Below, piece after piece: positions 1 through 10,227 of a DNA stretch of 48,575 nucleotides. Both the position numbers and the translations under genes were made by a program. The stretch's first letter is position 1; the number at the start of each line of letters is the position of its first letter. The notes under the pieces are model-generated. The model was not told where the DNA came from, searched no databases, and was given only the letters and a program-made list of their open reading frames with translations. Origin of the DNA: Gnetum montanum (Eukaryota; Streptophyta; Gnetopsida; Gnetales; Gnetaceae); assembly GCA_015680685.1 (NCBI GenBank), contig MNCI01030702.1:41327-89901 (forward strand), in the 5' to 3' direction.

Positions 1-924
1 AAAAAAGGTGAGAATTCAAAGCACACCCCTTAGATGAATAAACTTCGGCTACAAGCACTGGTTATGGAACCAAAAGTGTTCCCTTTAACTAAGGCCCTTC
101 TCGCTTCCTATTCTCTCCTTTGTTTCATTGAAATGGTGGTGTCTCTTTGGAGATGCATTCTTATTACCAAAGTGGATGATTTAGCCGAATGCATTGATGC
201 AAAGTCACTGGATGTGGCTAGTTTGAGGTTAGACTTGGAATGGAATTTGCTAAGTCACATTAATCATGAAACACACAAGGGGTTGTACACCACCTTGTCC
301 TTTAGATTCCATTCCATTCTCTTCTCTCCATCCTTCTCTCCATTGTTCACCTCATTGTTGGTTGTATCATTAGTGTATATTTTGGTAGATGCATTGTTTT
401 CCTTTTGGTAAATTCTTACGATTAAGACTTTAACTCTTGTTCTCAATGACATTTCTGAAGCCTACGGACTCTTTGAATATGGGTTTGTCAGGGCATTAAG
501 GGCATGAGCCTGCTTTGGGGAGGACCCACTGACATTCCTATTTGGGGCATTAGTTTAATTATTTCCCCTAACATTTTTGCAATCTAATTTCTTTTGTTTA
601 TTTCCATCTTGACATCCACTTTATCAACATTACCGTTGTCCCTTTTTATCTATCTTCCTTACTCCTTTTCTTTCTCCATTCTAACACTACCGAAGGTTCA
701 TGATTAGTCATGGGGGTACGGGGCCCAATTTTTTTGATTTTCTCCTAGCCTTGAATTTTTGATTTTCTTCCTAATCCCTACACCTTCAATAGTCATCATC
801 AATATATCTCCCAATCCAAATCAACCATACCACAACCTAACCAATGGACTTACACCTAAGCAAGGTATCAATTACATGATGATTCAATTACCCTTGCTAA
901 TATATGATTGTGTTGTGTGTGCAG

Positions 925-1011
925 ATGGTGGACATGCAACAACGGATTGGATCTAGAGCAAACACTTGGAATGAAGCAGCGTTGAAGCAGTTATGTAAGG
1001 AGCAAGATTGA
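925..1011 (+). pseudogene. Stub of the family A 3' ORF, 28 codons
   Basis: A short frame starts at an ATG placed immediately after a good-looking splice acceptor (tract 906-924 ending in GTGTGTGCAG). The surrounding sequence aligns with 26780-26815, where the long family A 3' ORF begins at an ATG. Here the frame closes after 28 codons and the sequence then passes into 3' untranslated DNA, so about 2.7 kb of ORF appears to be deleted. The residues are hydrophilic (MQQRIGSRANTW is visible). No function can be given. The claim that it is the remnant of the larger ORF rests only on flanking homology. Confidence 0.4.
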
Positions 1012-1269
1012 TGGCACACTTACGGATGGACAACGAAGGCATAATCTTGGTGTTGGCAGTAGCAACACTTCTTTCTCTCTCTCTTTCTCAGCTGCCAACT
1101 AAGGCTTGATGTCATTTTAATAAGGTGTTCACCCTTGTTGTCATGAACCCCAGTTTTGTCAAGTCTTGTAATGATGATCCGTTCACATGTCATCCCATTA
1201 GGTCCATTCCCCTCAATAATTCCATACCTTCCTGATATTATTGTAAGGAACTCAAGGACGAGTTTTCAT

Positions 1270-1284
1270 TTAGTCATGGGGGTA
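1270..1284 (+). other. Polypurine tract next to family A 3' LTR
   Basis: The 13-mer TTAGTCATGGGGG (1270-1282) is followed by TA and then the LTR start TGATGAG. The same motif stands directly before the LTR at 29886. It is therefore the likely plus-strand primer site for reverse transcription. Two further copies lie at 704-716 and 24778-24790. Confidence 0.7.
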
Positions 1285-1291
1285 TGATGAG

Positions 1292-1332
1292 ATGCGATAT
1301 CGCATGCACCGTGATATCGCGTACGCGATATC
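1292..1332. repeat. CpG-rich palindromes in LTR 1 promoter
   Basis: Two perfect palindromes: 1292-1305 (ATGCGATATCGCAT) and 1313-1332 (20 bp, arms GATATCGCGT and its complement). They lie 36 bp upstream of the TATA box. Further GCGATA copies continue to 1350. Confidence 0.85.
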
Positions 1333-1367
1333 GCGGCCATTGCGATACTGCGGTCCGCCGCCAAATC

Positions 1368-1375
1368 TATAAATA
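1368..1375 (+). promoter_or_regulatory. TATA box of LTR 1
   Basis: TATAAATA followed by AGAGG, in the same relative place as TATAAATA in LTR 2 (21056) and LTR 3 (30054). It marks the U3/R side of the LTR. Confidence 0.7.
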
Positions 1376-2230
1376 AGAGGCGACACTCCCCTTATTTTTC
1401 ATCCTAAGCTTAAATTAGGGAGACTCTGGTAGTTTGATCACTCCAGAGATAGAATATTTTCCATGTGCCCATAGTAGGAGTCCCCAAGTGAACGGATCTT
1501 TATTCAAGCAGCTTTGTACCTGAACGCAAGTTGTGTACGGAAATAAAGACAAGCTTTGTGGATAAACCTTGCAGTGCATGGAATAGGATTTATTACATGT
1601 TATTTCCTACCTGTTATTTATTACCTACATTAGCGTAGCATGAGTATGACTTGATTACGAGCATTGATGAATGTGTACGGCTAATCAAGGAATCAACTGC
1701 TCATCGCGATTAGTCTCTCTCACCCTCAACTCCTAGAATGCAGGATGAGTACGACTTGATTAAGAGCATCTACGGATGTGTACAGCTAGTCAAGGAATAG
1801 ACTGCTCATCACATTTAGGATAGTTAAGTGCCTCAGTATGACCACTTCAAGCACATGCATTACGTGTGGTGATCCCAGTAACGATTAGCGTTTGGTAGCC
1901 ACAGTTGCATAGTTCAGGGTGTGTACGGTAAGTGGGAATGGATGCTGACACTAGTTAATTTAGACTTAGTCCTTAGTTAGAGTTAGCTAGTTTCTCAACC
2001 ATTCACCCTTTAGCATAGGAGAAAAACCAGAAAAGACTATAAAAATCATATACCTCAGACTTACTTAACCATACACCGTGACAACTACAAGTAAGTCTAG
2101 GAAGACAACGAATGATTAACCTGAAGTGTTCCATGGGGCATGTAGGCATTTAGTCTGCGGAGTTTGATCGGATCACGCATGCTACGCTTGTTTCATATGG
2201 TTGAGTGTAGGGGTACCTCTCCACTCATCA

Positions 2231-3798
2231 ACCTTGGAATTAGATGCCTAGCCATCAAAGGTGATTCACAACTTGTAGTTAACCAAGTAACTGAAGTCTA
2301 TGCATGTAAAGCTAAGCACTTACAACCTTACTGTGGGCTAGGAAAGTAATTATTACAACAATTTATAGACATTGCTATTCAACACATACTTAGAAATGAA
2401 AACACCATAGTTGATGCAATTGCAACATTAGCCCCTAGTGTGACACTAGATGTATTTTGCAAGTTGCCCACCTTAACTATGGACTACAGTACTCCCATCA
2501 CACAAAACTTTGAGGATACATTTATTATCATTGTTCATACTTCTTCTTCCATGGAATGGTATGATGATATCAAATTTTATCTTATGCATGGTGAATCATC
2601 ATAGGGCCTAACTACTTCTCAGAAAGATGTCATATGCAAGAAGTTAAAGAAATATGTCATTGTGGGTGATAACACATTATGTCAATAATCCTATGATGGC
2701 ATACTCCTACAGTGCTTAGGAAAAATGGAAGCTATATTAGTCCTAGAAGAGGTTCATGAGGGTGTTTGTGATGGATATATAGGACCTAGAGCCATGGCCA
2801 CTAAGATTAGACAGTTAGGCTATTGTTGGCCCCATATGGAAAATGACTACCTGCAAAAGGCTAAACAATGTAACACATGCCAATGATATGGCAACTTGAT
2901 AAATGTATCACCAACTGAGTTGCATATGAAATAGATAACATGACCATTAAAATGATGGGGGTTGGATATCATTGGACCCATAATGCCTAAATCTACCACA
3001 AGGCATAGCTTCATCATCACCACAATCGAATACTTTACCAAGTGGATTGAGGCTATTCCCCTAAGGAAGACCACATCTAAACAAGTTTGCAAGTTTATCC
3101 TAGATAACATTATTGCATGTTTTGGCATACCAATGACCATAGTTACAAATAATGGACCTCAATTCAATAGCCAAGAAACCAAGGATTTTTGTAACAACCT
3201 AAGCATTAAGCATTCTTTCTCATCACCTTACTACCCCCAAGCCATTGGACAAGCAAAAGTGAGCAACAAGGCCATCATTAAATTTCTCAAGAATATGCTC
3301 AACAAAAGAAAGCAGAAGTGATACGAGTGGCTTGGACATGCACTATGGGCATATAGAACAACCTATCGCACAACAACCAACATAACCCCTTATAGCCTTA
3401 TTTATGGTTCTAAAGTTGTTTTACCTCTTAAATTGCAGTTGCCATCACTCCGAGTAGCCTTAACCAACTTTATTAATAACAAGCAGAGTAAGGAGTTACG
3501 GACAATAGCATTGGATTCAATGGAAAAGCAACATATGCAAGCACTTGCTCACATCGAGCACTATCAAGAGAGGCAAAAGCAACAACACCACCATAACCTA
3601 ACCATGTGAAAGATCAAGGAGGGGGACCTTATCCTCAAGGCAGTCCATGAGCATGCAGATAAATTCTCAACCAACTAGGAAGGGCCCTTCCTTGTCATCA
3701 AATCCTATAGAAATAGAGAATTTAGAATAGCCCATATGAATGGAAATGAGCTTGCAAATCTAGTCAATCATTCCTATTTAACGTCATACTACATGTAG
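2231..3798 (+). pseudogene. Family B (Tat-like) pol fragment: aRNase H, H2C2 and integrase
   Basis: Fragment of a Ty3/gypsy polyprotein. The reading frame begins inside the second RNase H (KGDSQLVVNQV near 2258-2290), passes the H2C2 zinc region (GYIGPRAMATKIR, then CNTCQ near 2870) and covers the integrase core (2940-3450), then the C-terminal region to about 3798. The whole 1.57 kb stays in one frame, broken by about ten stops. Compared with the second copy (19204-20770) most stops replace TGG, CAA or CAG. Two of the three integrase catalytic acids are lost: the second D is N (IVTNNGPQF) and the E is K (GQAKVSN), both G-to-A changes. It starts abruptly at LTR 1, which inserted into it. Dual RNase H is a hallmark of the plant Tat lineage. 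Confidence 0.85.
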
Positions 3799-3832
3799 CC
3801 GATGGATCATCAACAAGTAAGCCTACTTTCAA

Positions 3833-3918
3833 TGGTCCACTACAATCTTAAATTAGTGACATGACTTGCCAGGGCCATAAACTGGTACCATGGTCCACCA
3901 TGGCCATAAACTAGCAAC
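3833..3918 (+). repeat. 28-bp motif array, three units, after integrase
   Basis: About three degenerate units of the type CTACTATGACCTTAAACTAG. The same motif occurs at 9113-9495, 20806-20890, and inverted at 34418-34676 and 37812-37930. Confidence 0.75.
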
Positions 3919-4033
3919 ATTGGTAACCTGGATAGCCTAATTCTTATGTAGCCTCTATGCATTGTAGCATTTATAATATGTAGTGGTGTTTTGTATTCTT
4001 TGTCAGTGCCTCTCAGGTCAATCCTCCAAACAC

Positions 4034-4050
4034 TAACAAAGAGGGATCAT
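4034..4050 (+). other. Polypurine tract before family B LTR
   Basis: AACAAAGAGGGATCAT lies immediately before the LTR start at 4051. Position and purine richness fit a plus-strand primer. The matching stretch is missing in the second copy, where LTR 2 sits. Confidence 0.5.
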
Positions 4051-4674
4051 TAAAACACCATAAAATTTTGCATGTTATAACAAAATCTTCATCATGTAGC
4101 TTTCACCCCATGAAACCCAAGGAAAAATTTCATTGTAAATGTGAAAATTGTAACCCATAATGGGTAATTTCACATACTTTATACTTTTGGGGCTGAAAGA
4201 TGCCTCATAAGTGGTCAAACCCTCATTTCCCAAGTGAAAAAAAGTCACCTTGTATCTATAATTAGGCTTGGGAAGGTCAAAAATGCCTTTTGGAATGCCA
4301 AAAATGAAAATTTAATGGGTTTTATAGAGGGTAGACATTTTTCTACATTAAAAACACATGCAGGGGGTAGATCTCACCTACCCCCAACATGGAAGGATGG
4401 GGGGTTTGAAAAAATTTTCCCCTTCAACCTAGCATGGAAAATTCAAATCCCAAGTGTGGAAGCCACAAGAAGCAAAATTCATCAAGTCATGCACTTCAAT
4501 GTTGACCAGCCACTTCGACAAGCATGGTGAAGTTCTTAGCATGGAAGATTCATCTCCAACATGGAAGGGATACCCTAATAACTATTTTTAGTAAACAAAA
4601 TGACCATGGGGGAAAGCACTTACTATTTTTAGTAACCCCCAAAATTTGGACTTCCATGTCACCTAAATTTGATA

Positions 4675-4850
4675 GCCAATTTTCAAAAAAATTACATCAA
4701 ATTTGCAGCCATTTTGCAACCAATTTGCAGCCCAATCATAGCCAATTTGAAACCATTTTGCAGCTATTTTGCAGTCATTTTTGTAATCATTTTTCAGCCA
4801 TTTTGCAGCCCAATCATAGCCATTTTTTAGCCGATTTGCAGCCCCATTCA
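4675..4850 (+). repeat. TTTGCAGCCAT short tandem block
   Basis: About a dozen degenerate units around TTTGCAGCCA and CAATCATAGCC just upstream of the TATA box. The homologous place in the right LTR (22388-22435) is only about 45 bp, so the block has expanded here or contracted there. Confidence 0.75.
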
Positions 4851-4864
4851 TGGCCTAAGAACTT

Positions 4865-4871
4865 TATAAAA
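4865..4871 (+). promoter_or_regulatory. TATA box of family B left LTR
   Basis: TATAAAAGG followed by TAAACTCCAAC. The right copy has TATAAAAGCCAAACTCCAAC at 22453, so the element is conserved. Confidence 0.7.
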
Positions 4872-4905
4872 GGTAAACTCCAACACCATTTACAATTTTT
4901 CTCAC

Positions 4906-5240
4906 ATTGAACAAGTTTTAGCCATACTTGCGATTCCCTAGTTGAGCATTTTTTAGCAATTCTAAGCAAAAGAAGAGCAATTGGTTCCAAATTTTTTAAC
5001 ATTGAGCAACGTTTGGCCATAATTGTGGCTCCCTGATTGAGCATTTTTTAGTAATTCTAAGCAAAAGGAGACTAATTGGTTCTAGATTTTTTGACAATGT
5101 TAAGCAACTTTTGGCCATACAAGGTGCCTAATTCTAGAAATGTTTCTTACATTCAGCAATTTTGGGGCAAGGTTCAACATTTTTTAGCAATTCTAAGCAA
5201 AATAAGAGAAATTGGTTCTAGATCAACACAATTTACAAGC
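4906..5240 (+). repeat. Roughly 95-bp tandem repeats downstream of TATA
   Basis: Units begin near 4906, 5001, 5099 and 5151 and contain GCAACTTTTGGCCATAC, GAGCATTTTTTAGCAATTC and GAGCAATTGGTTC. Matching units are at 22503, 22601, 22653, 22753 and 22804. Confidence 0.75.
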
Positions 5241-5429
5241 GAAGCAATTTTGACACATAAGCACTTTAAGCAAAAAAAAAAAACATTGCACACAACTCCA
5301 CTCCTATGGCATTACCTTTGGGGAGTAATAGGAAGAAGATGATGAATTCAAGGTAGAATCTAAACCTGAATATATCCTTGGAGGGCTATTCAACTAAACA
5401 TCCCCCAACATCACAGAACCTTCTCTTAG

Positions 5430-7211
5430 TGCCTTTGTTTTCTCCATGGGCATGGTGTCACCATCTATCACTCCTCCATGTCCTACTACACCAGATCCCA
5501 TGCCAATTGTAGCAACACATCACTCAGTCAATGCCATAAACAACAAATTATAACACATCGATGTCATTTATAACACAACCATGAAATACAGAATCATCAA
5601 TGGTGGGTTTTACCACTACAAATCCAATAACTACTCACATGGGATCCACCATGAGACCCCCAGCAACATAAGGGTCGCACACTATGTTTTCCCCATTTGT
5701 GCCTCAAGTACTGCCACAAATATCCTTTTCCTTGTTTGGTCCATAAGCCACAACTATAGCACAACCTTTCCCTTCTATCATGCAACCCATAGTGAGGCCT
5801 CACAATAGATACCACAACCTTATGTGTAGACCTAACAAACTATGAGGCCACCACAAAGCATGGATCAAGCCTTTCAAATGATCTAAGACCTAATGAAGGA
5901 ATTGAAGAGGCTTAAGGCCTCTACCACACAAACCATCAAGGATATGATTCTATAGTCCCACACTTGACACTTGCTCCTAGTGTCCCTATTCCATAATTTA
6001 GAAAATATAACAAATAAGGTAATCCTAATGCTCATCTTATCAACTTTTGATCTAAATGTTTGCTCTTGTAACCATGGCCTCATACCATAATCAAGATTTT
6101 CCATATGTCTTTGATTGGGAAAGCACTTGATTGGTATCATGCATTACTTAGAGGATCTATATCCTCTCTGGAAGACCTAGTGGCCTAGTTTGTTAACTAC
6201 TTAAAGTATAACTTGAAGCCTAACACAATGCTTGACCAACTCATGAAGGTTAAGCAGGGGCCCTTAGAACCTATACAAAAATTCATTCAGCAGTGGAATG
6301 GACTGTTGAATGAAATACCAGAGCCCATAGTTGAAGCCCACTTGTTAGCCATATTCAAGGGAGTAGTTAATGACTTCATTAAGTTAAAACTTTACTACCT
6401 TAATCCACAATATCTCAGCCAAGCATTCTCACAAACTAAAAACATAGAGGTTCCTGCAAAGGCCAGCCATGATCCAGCTTTCATATCATATAAAAACCAA
6501 CATGCTCAAATAGACAAAGAAAAGAGCAAATAGAGAAATACTACTCTATCAACCATGACCAAAGAAAACAAAAACATAAACTAAGGGTCAAAGGCTAACT
6601 TACCCAAGGCTCCCACCAATGACCACAGTAACCAACCATCAACTTCTTGGATCCATACATCAACAATAAATAGACCTAACTTCAAAAGGAAGGACTAGTC
6701 TAAATACATTGAGGTGCCAGTAAAATCATCTAAGTTGCTTGACCAACTATTAAGAAGTGGGCATATGCAACATAATCAAAGGACCAAAGCTACTTGAAAG
6801 AAACACAAGTGGCTATGTGAAATAGCCAAAGATCTTTCTCGAGCAACAAAATATGATCCCCCATTGCCTAGATACTTCAAATTAGACTACTTCTAAAATT
6901 ATCATCAATTTCATAGTCATGATATAGACTTATACTTTGCACTAAAGTATGACCTGCAAAGGATGATAAACAGGGGAAAACTGGTCTTAGATGCCTGTAA
7001 CCTAGTTTGACCACAAAACTAATCAATGCATGTCTACAAGGATCCATTAAATGTCAATGATAATCCTTATGTTATTTTAGCATTCAACATTGATAACAAT
7101 CAAAGACTTGCAAGAGAACCATTTGTGATCAAAGTACCCCTATACAATGAGATAACTTCTTTAGCTTTCCATAGCTCAAGACCTCCTTTCATTATGAGAG
7201 TACCATCATGA
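5430..7211 (+). pseudogene. Family B gag (capsid and zinc knuckle), decayed
   Basis: Gag is the structural protein of the cytoplasmic particle. The N-terminal part (5430-5960) is Pro/Thr/Asn-rich and ends in a helical stretch (DLMKELKRLKAS, from 5893). A frame change lies between about 5960 and 6108. From 6108 the Retrotrans_gag core reads in one frame: IGKALDWYHALL, then FIQQWNGLLNEI and AIFKGVVNDFI, best preserved at 6213-6533. The nucleocapsid motif follows (FKLDYF*NYHQFHSHD near 6876-6920): its first Cys is a stop or Tyr and its second Cys is Tyr, so no metal site is left. The same protein in the nested copy (37480-36523, minus) keeps C-YH-GH-C. There are at least seven stops. Confidence 0.8.
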
Positions 7212-7976
7212 ACGCCTCTAAGGGAACCTTTTATCATCACAGTTCTCCAATCTAATACAACTTGAACAACTATAGCCCAACTAGTTGCACAACAACCCCC
7301 TGTGGTAGCTAATGCTACTACCTCTTCCTTACAACCAACAGCTAACAACCAAAAAGTTTCAACCAACCAAAGGAGGAAGTATAAGAAAAAGATTAATAAC
7401 AAGGGAGACAAATAGACAAAGGTACAAAAGGAAGTGGGCCCACCAAAGCCCACTCCCATTTTAGCTATACCTATGACCTCCTCTACCCCATCTCCTTTAG
7501 CCAACAAGCCATAGGAAGAAACTAAAGACCACAACCAAAATAATCAAAAGGAGCCACAACAACCACAACATAAAACTGAAGTCCACCTTTCATTATGAGA
7601 GTACCATTACAAATGCCTCCAAGGGAACCTTTTGTCATCAAGGTTCCCCAATCCAATATAGCTCAAACAACTCTAGTCCAACGAATTGCACAATGACCCC
7701 CTACGGTAGCTAATGCCACTACCTCTTCCTTATAATCAACAGCTAACAACCAAAAAGTTTCAACCAACCAAAGGAGGAAATATAAGCAAAAGCTTAATAA
7801 CAAGGGAGAAAAATAGATAGAGGTATGAATGGAAGTAGGCCCACCGAATCCCACTCCCATTTCAGTTATACCTATGACCTCCTTTGCCCCATCTCCTTCA
7901 ACCAACAAGCCATAAGAAGAAACTAAAGACCACAACCAAAACAATCAAAAGGAACCACAGTAGGCACAACATAAAA
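7196..7976 (+). repeat. 391-bp tandem duplication in the gag-protease linker
   Basis: Two direct copies, 7196-7586 and 7587 to about 7976. Each starts CTTTCATTATGAGAGTACC and ends before a GAAGTCCACC or GAAGTTCACC block. They encode a Pro/Gln/Lys-rich low-complexity linker. 391 is not a multiple of three, so the duplication would shift the frame unless corrected. Confidence 0.85.
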
Positions 7977-8320
7977 CTGAAGTTCACCTTTTGGAATGCA
8001 TGGAGGAAGTAAAGAACAACCTAGGTGAGAAGACCATGGCCAATGAAAAAACCTTCCTCAGTGCAATGGACCAAGTTAAGTAATCCTTGAAGCAAAAAAA
8101 TACCACCTTAAGCTTATATAACCTAATCATGACTTCTGCCACACATTATGAGGTGCTAGTTAAAATGTTGGCCTCCATACCTATTAGTGAGGATATTCCT
8201 ACTAATGAGAAAGCCATTCATGTATTGATGATTCCTTCCTCACCAAGGGAGAAAAAGTCAAAACCCTTAACATTTCACAATAGCAAAATGAAGGCTAATC
8301 CCTAGAGTGGTGAGGTTACC
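7977..8320 (+). pseudogene. Linker coding remnant between gag and protease
   Basis: This stretch continues the polyprotein in a mostly open frame (8087-8305, MTSATHYEVLVKMLASIPI). Hydrophobic and charged residues alternate as in a helix. No known domain is recognised. It is in the same frame as the protease that follows, so gag-linker-protease was probably one protein, now with stops. Confidence 0.5.
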
Positions 8321-8956
8321 ATGGCCCCTCTATTCATAACCATACAAATAGGACAATTTAAAATACAACAAGTGCATGTTGATGATGTAGCCACAACTAA
8401 CATCATCCCATGCATCATTGTTGAATGCTTGGGTCCAACAGAGCAAGTGCAACGTACAACCACTGTAGCTCTTAAGTCCTTCAATGAATTAAGAGTTTCC
8501 ATCAAGGGGTCTATCTCCTTAGATTTTGTAGCAAGAGAATAATTCCCTACCACTGTAAACTTCTTGGTGGTGGAAGAGATACTAGGGTTCAACCAGATCC
8601 TCAAAAGCCCTTGGTTGGCTTAATTATGAGCTATCTCCTCGACCATCCACCAAGAAACTCACCTTCCTTACAAGGGAGGTAATATCATCATTCATGATGA
8701 TAATGTGACACCCCTAGCCATCAACAATGTGGACATAGAGCAAGGGTCCAAAGTGAAGCTTCAAGAAGAAGCTCCTAGCCATGAAGAACAAGAACCAAAG
8801 ATGACCAATAGTGACAATGACAACGAATGTGATGCACTATGGGATGAACACCCTTTCAACATAGTAAGCAAAGGGGATGGTGAATATAAGCTTGTGCAAA
8901 GTAGGCCTTACACACTTTCTAATCTTGCAAAGATTAGGAAGAGTCTACACGAGTGA
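8321..8956 (+). pseudogene. Family B retropepsin-like aspartic protease, decayed
   Basis: The protease would cleave the gag-pol polyprotein. The frame shows FITIQIGQFKIQQVHVDDVA, the position of the active-site D[ST]GA, but with DDVA, so the Gly is lost and the enzyme is dead. The flap and second half follow (LGFNQILKSPWL, normally ILGRPWL). Stops occur after the ARE at 8540 and near 8622. An acidic C-terminal tail (8750-8956) ends in LSNLAKIRKSLHE and TGA. The nested minus copy at 35705-35202 keeps DDGA and ILGRPWL. No RT follows here: the sequence passes straight into the 28-bp motif array. Confidence 0.75.
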
Positions 8957-9112
8957 ATTTTATCTTAACCTTCCTATGCCTTTATGACTAGATGCCATGA
9001 TAGCCAAATAGCCAAATTTTTCCTTTTGCAATTTATTATATCTTTGTTATGCACATAGCCTAATGCATGTAGCCATAAATTTATTTGCATTATTTTTACT
9101 TATATTTTAAAT

Positions 9113-9495
9113 ATGGTCTACTATGACCTTAAATTGGCATTCCTAGCCTACTAAGGCCTCAAACTAACGTGTCTATCTACTAAAACATAAAACTAGCACT
9201 ATGGCCTGCTAAGGCCTAAAACTAGCATTGTAATCTACTATGACCTTAAATTGGAGTGTTGGTCTGCTATGACCTTACATTGGCATTCAAGTCTGCTATG
9301 ACCTTAAACTAGCATTCCTATCTACTAAGACATAAAACTAGCACTTTGGCCTACTAAGGCCTAAAACTGGCACTGTGGTCCGCTACGACCTTAAATTATC
9401 ATTCTCATTTACTAAGATGTTAAACTAGCATTATGGCCTACCATGGCCTTAAACTGAAAAACTATATAACATGTGTCCACAATGGCCTAAAACTA
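9113..9495 (+). repeat. 28-bp motif array after protease, about 13 units
   Basis: Tandem degenerate units such as TCTGCTATGACCTTAAACTA alternating with CTACTAAGGCCTAAAACTAG. Period is about 28-30 bp. This is the longest array of the motif in the window. Confidence 0.85.
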
Positions 9496-10227
9496 GCAAA
9501 CATTCCTTTTATTACCATATCTCTCATTGCTTGGCCTATTATCATATCAATTAGCCATTTGATTTTACAACAGAAATGTCAATGTAGCCAACAATTACTA
9601 CATAGATGCATATAGCCAAAAATGAAAATAAATATTCAAATTTAAAAAAATGTCCATGATATATAGCCATAACCATAATGTGTAGCAATGATGCTAAAGA
9701 ATAACCATCCATAACATAGTTTTGGCTAACCATAGCCACCTACATAAAAATAAAAACAAGCTAAACTGAAGGAGGTTGCTAAGTAGCATCTAAAGGAGGA
9801 GGTGGTGGGTCATTCCCACCCTCACTGCTGGGGCCACCAATGTCTCTTGAAACCTAAAATGCAACAACATATAGCCAGTTGGTAACCAATAGCCAATGTC
9901 ATGACTCAAAACACAAATTGAAACACAAAATAGATTAAATTTGCAGAGATTCTGGCTCCATGACTTCCAAGGGTAGGTGTGGAGGGCAATAGGATCTCCA
10001 TAACAACCCTTGCTACATTCATGGACAACTGTGACAACAGCATCACACTAAAGTTCTTGAGGAGGTAGGCAAGGAAGTCCCTTGCTCCAAGCCAAAACCA
10101 CAATGAAAGCTTTCTAAGAGGCATGTCATGTGGTGGAGTATTGGTCTTGGGATGACCAATGTAGCACAAGATGCCTACCAACTCCACTATAATGAGAATA
10201 GGCCTCAAGAAGACCTTACACAAAATA
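9496..10227 (-). other. Unrecognised fragment with an exon-like minus-strand reading
   Basis: On the minus strand, 10223-9906 is open for 105 codons (FLRPILIIVELVGILCYIGH, then LGARDFLAYLLKNF), with two hydrophobic stretches. About 50 bp further on, a plausible acceptor (GTTGCATTTTAG, about 9856) precedes a short frame that reads DIGGPSSEGGNDPPPPPLDAT and a stop near 9785. This could be a broken gene fragment or an antisense ORF, which some Tat elements carry. No family is recognised and no homologous copy lies in the window. It may be chance. Confidence 0.25.

Larger units (their letters stand above)
1..1284 (+). mobile_element. Family A (Athila-like) element, 3' internal end, partial
   Basis: This is the non-coding 3' part of an LTR retrotransposon whose 5' part lies left of the window. 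Positions 1-430 are homologous to 25474-25870 and 31385-31830 (shared phrase AAAGCACACCCCTTAGA). Positions 1160-1284 match 29780-29885, including CCATACCTTCCT and GAGTTTTCATTTAGTCATGGGG, split here by natural spacing. The stretch ends directly at the 3' LTR. The long coding ORF present at 26813-29651 in the other copy is almost wholly deleted here. An open frame at 34-411 is not conserved in the homologous copies and is probably chance. The polarity follows from the PPT-LTR order. Confidence 0.75.
1285..2230 (+). mobile_element. Family A LTR 1 (3' LTR, 946 bp)
   Basis: Complete LTR bounded by a perfect 7-bp terminal inverted repeat, TGATGAG at 1285-1291 and CTCATCA at 2224-2230. It is homologous to 20975-21734 and 29886-30840: shared landmarks are TATAAATA, a GGAAATAAAGA block near 1540, the GTAATCCCAGTA-type block and the terminal TCATATGGTTGAGTGTAGGGGTA. 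Left flank is the element's own polypurine tract; right flank is family B aRNase H coding sequence. It is thus the 3' LTR of an element inserted in a Tat-like copy. The insertion point corresponds to 19204 in the uninterrupted copy. The matching target duplication would be left of the window. Confidence 0.85.
4051..5300 (+). mobile_element. Family B LTR, left copy
   Basis: Homologous to 21735-22980. The start TAAAACACCATAAAATTTTG matches the outer end of the nested minus element (TGAAACACCACAAAATTTTG, read on the minus strand at 39407), with the canonical TG changed to TA. Inside are a TTTGCAGCCAT-type repeat block (4675-4850), a TATA box at 4865, and a downstream block of roughly 95-bp repeats (4906-5240). 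Homology to the right copy stops near 5300 (CTCCACTCCT), so its 3' end and the primer-binding site seem to be deleted. It is shared between the pol fragment on its left and gag on its right. Confidence 0.7.

Noticed and set aside
34-411. 125-codon plus-strand frame at the left edge
   Set aside because: The homologous DNA at 25474-25870 and 31385-31830 does not keep the frame, so it is non-coding family A 3' DNA.
2847-3140. 97-codon minus-strand frame
   Set aside because: It is antisense to the integrase and explained by the plus-strand coding pattern.
7100-7944. Two similar minus-strand frames of 144 and 93 codons
   Set aside because: They are antisense of the duplicated gag-protease linker; their similarity only reflects the 391-bp duplication.
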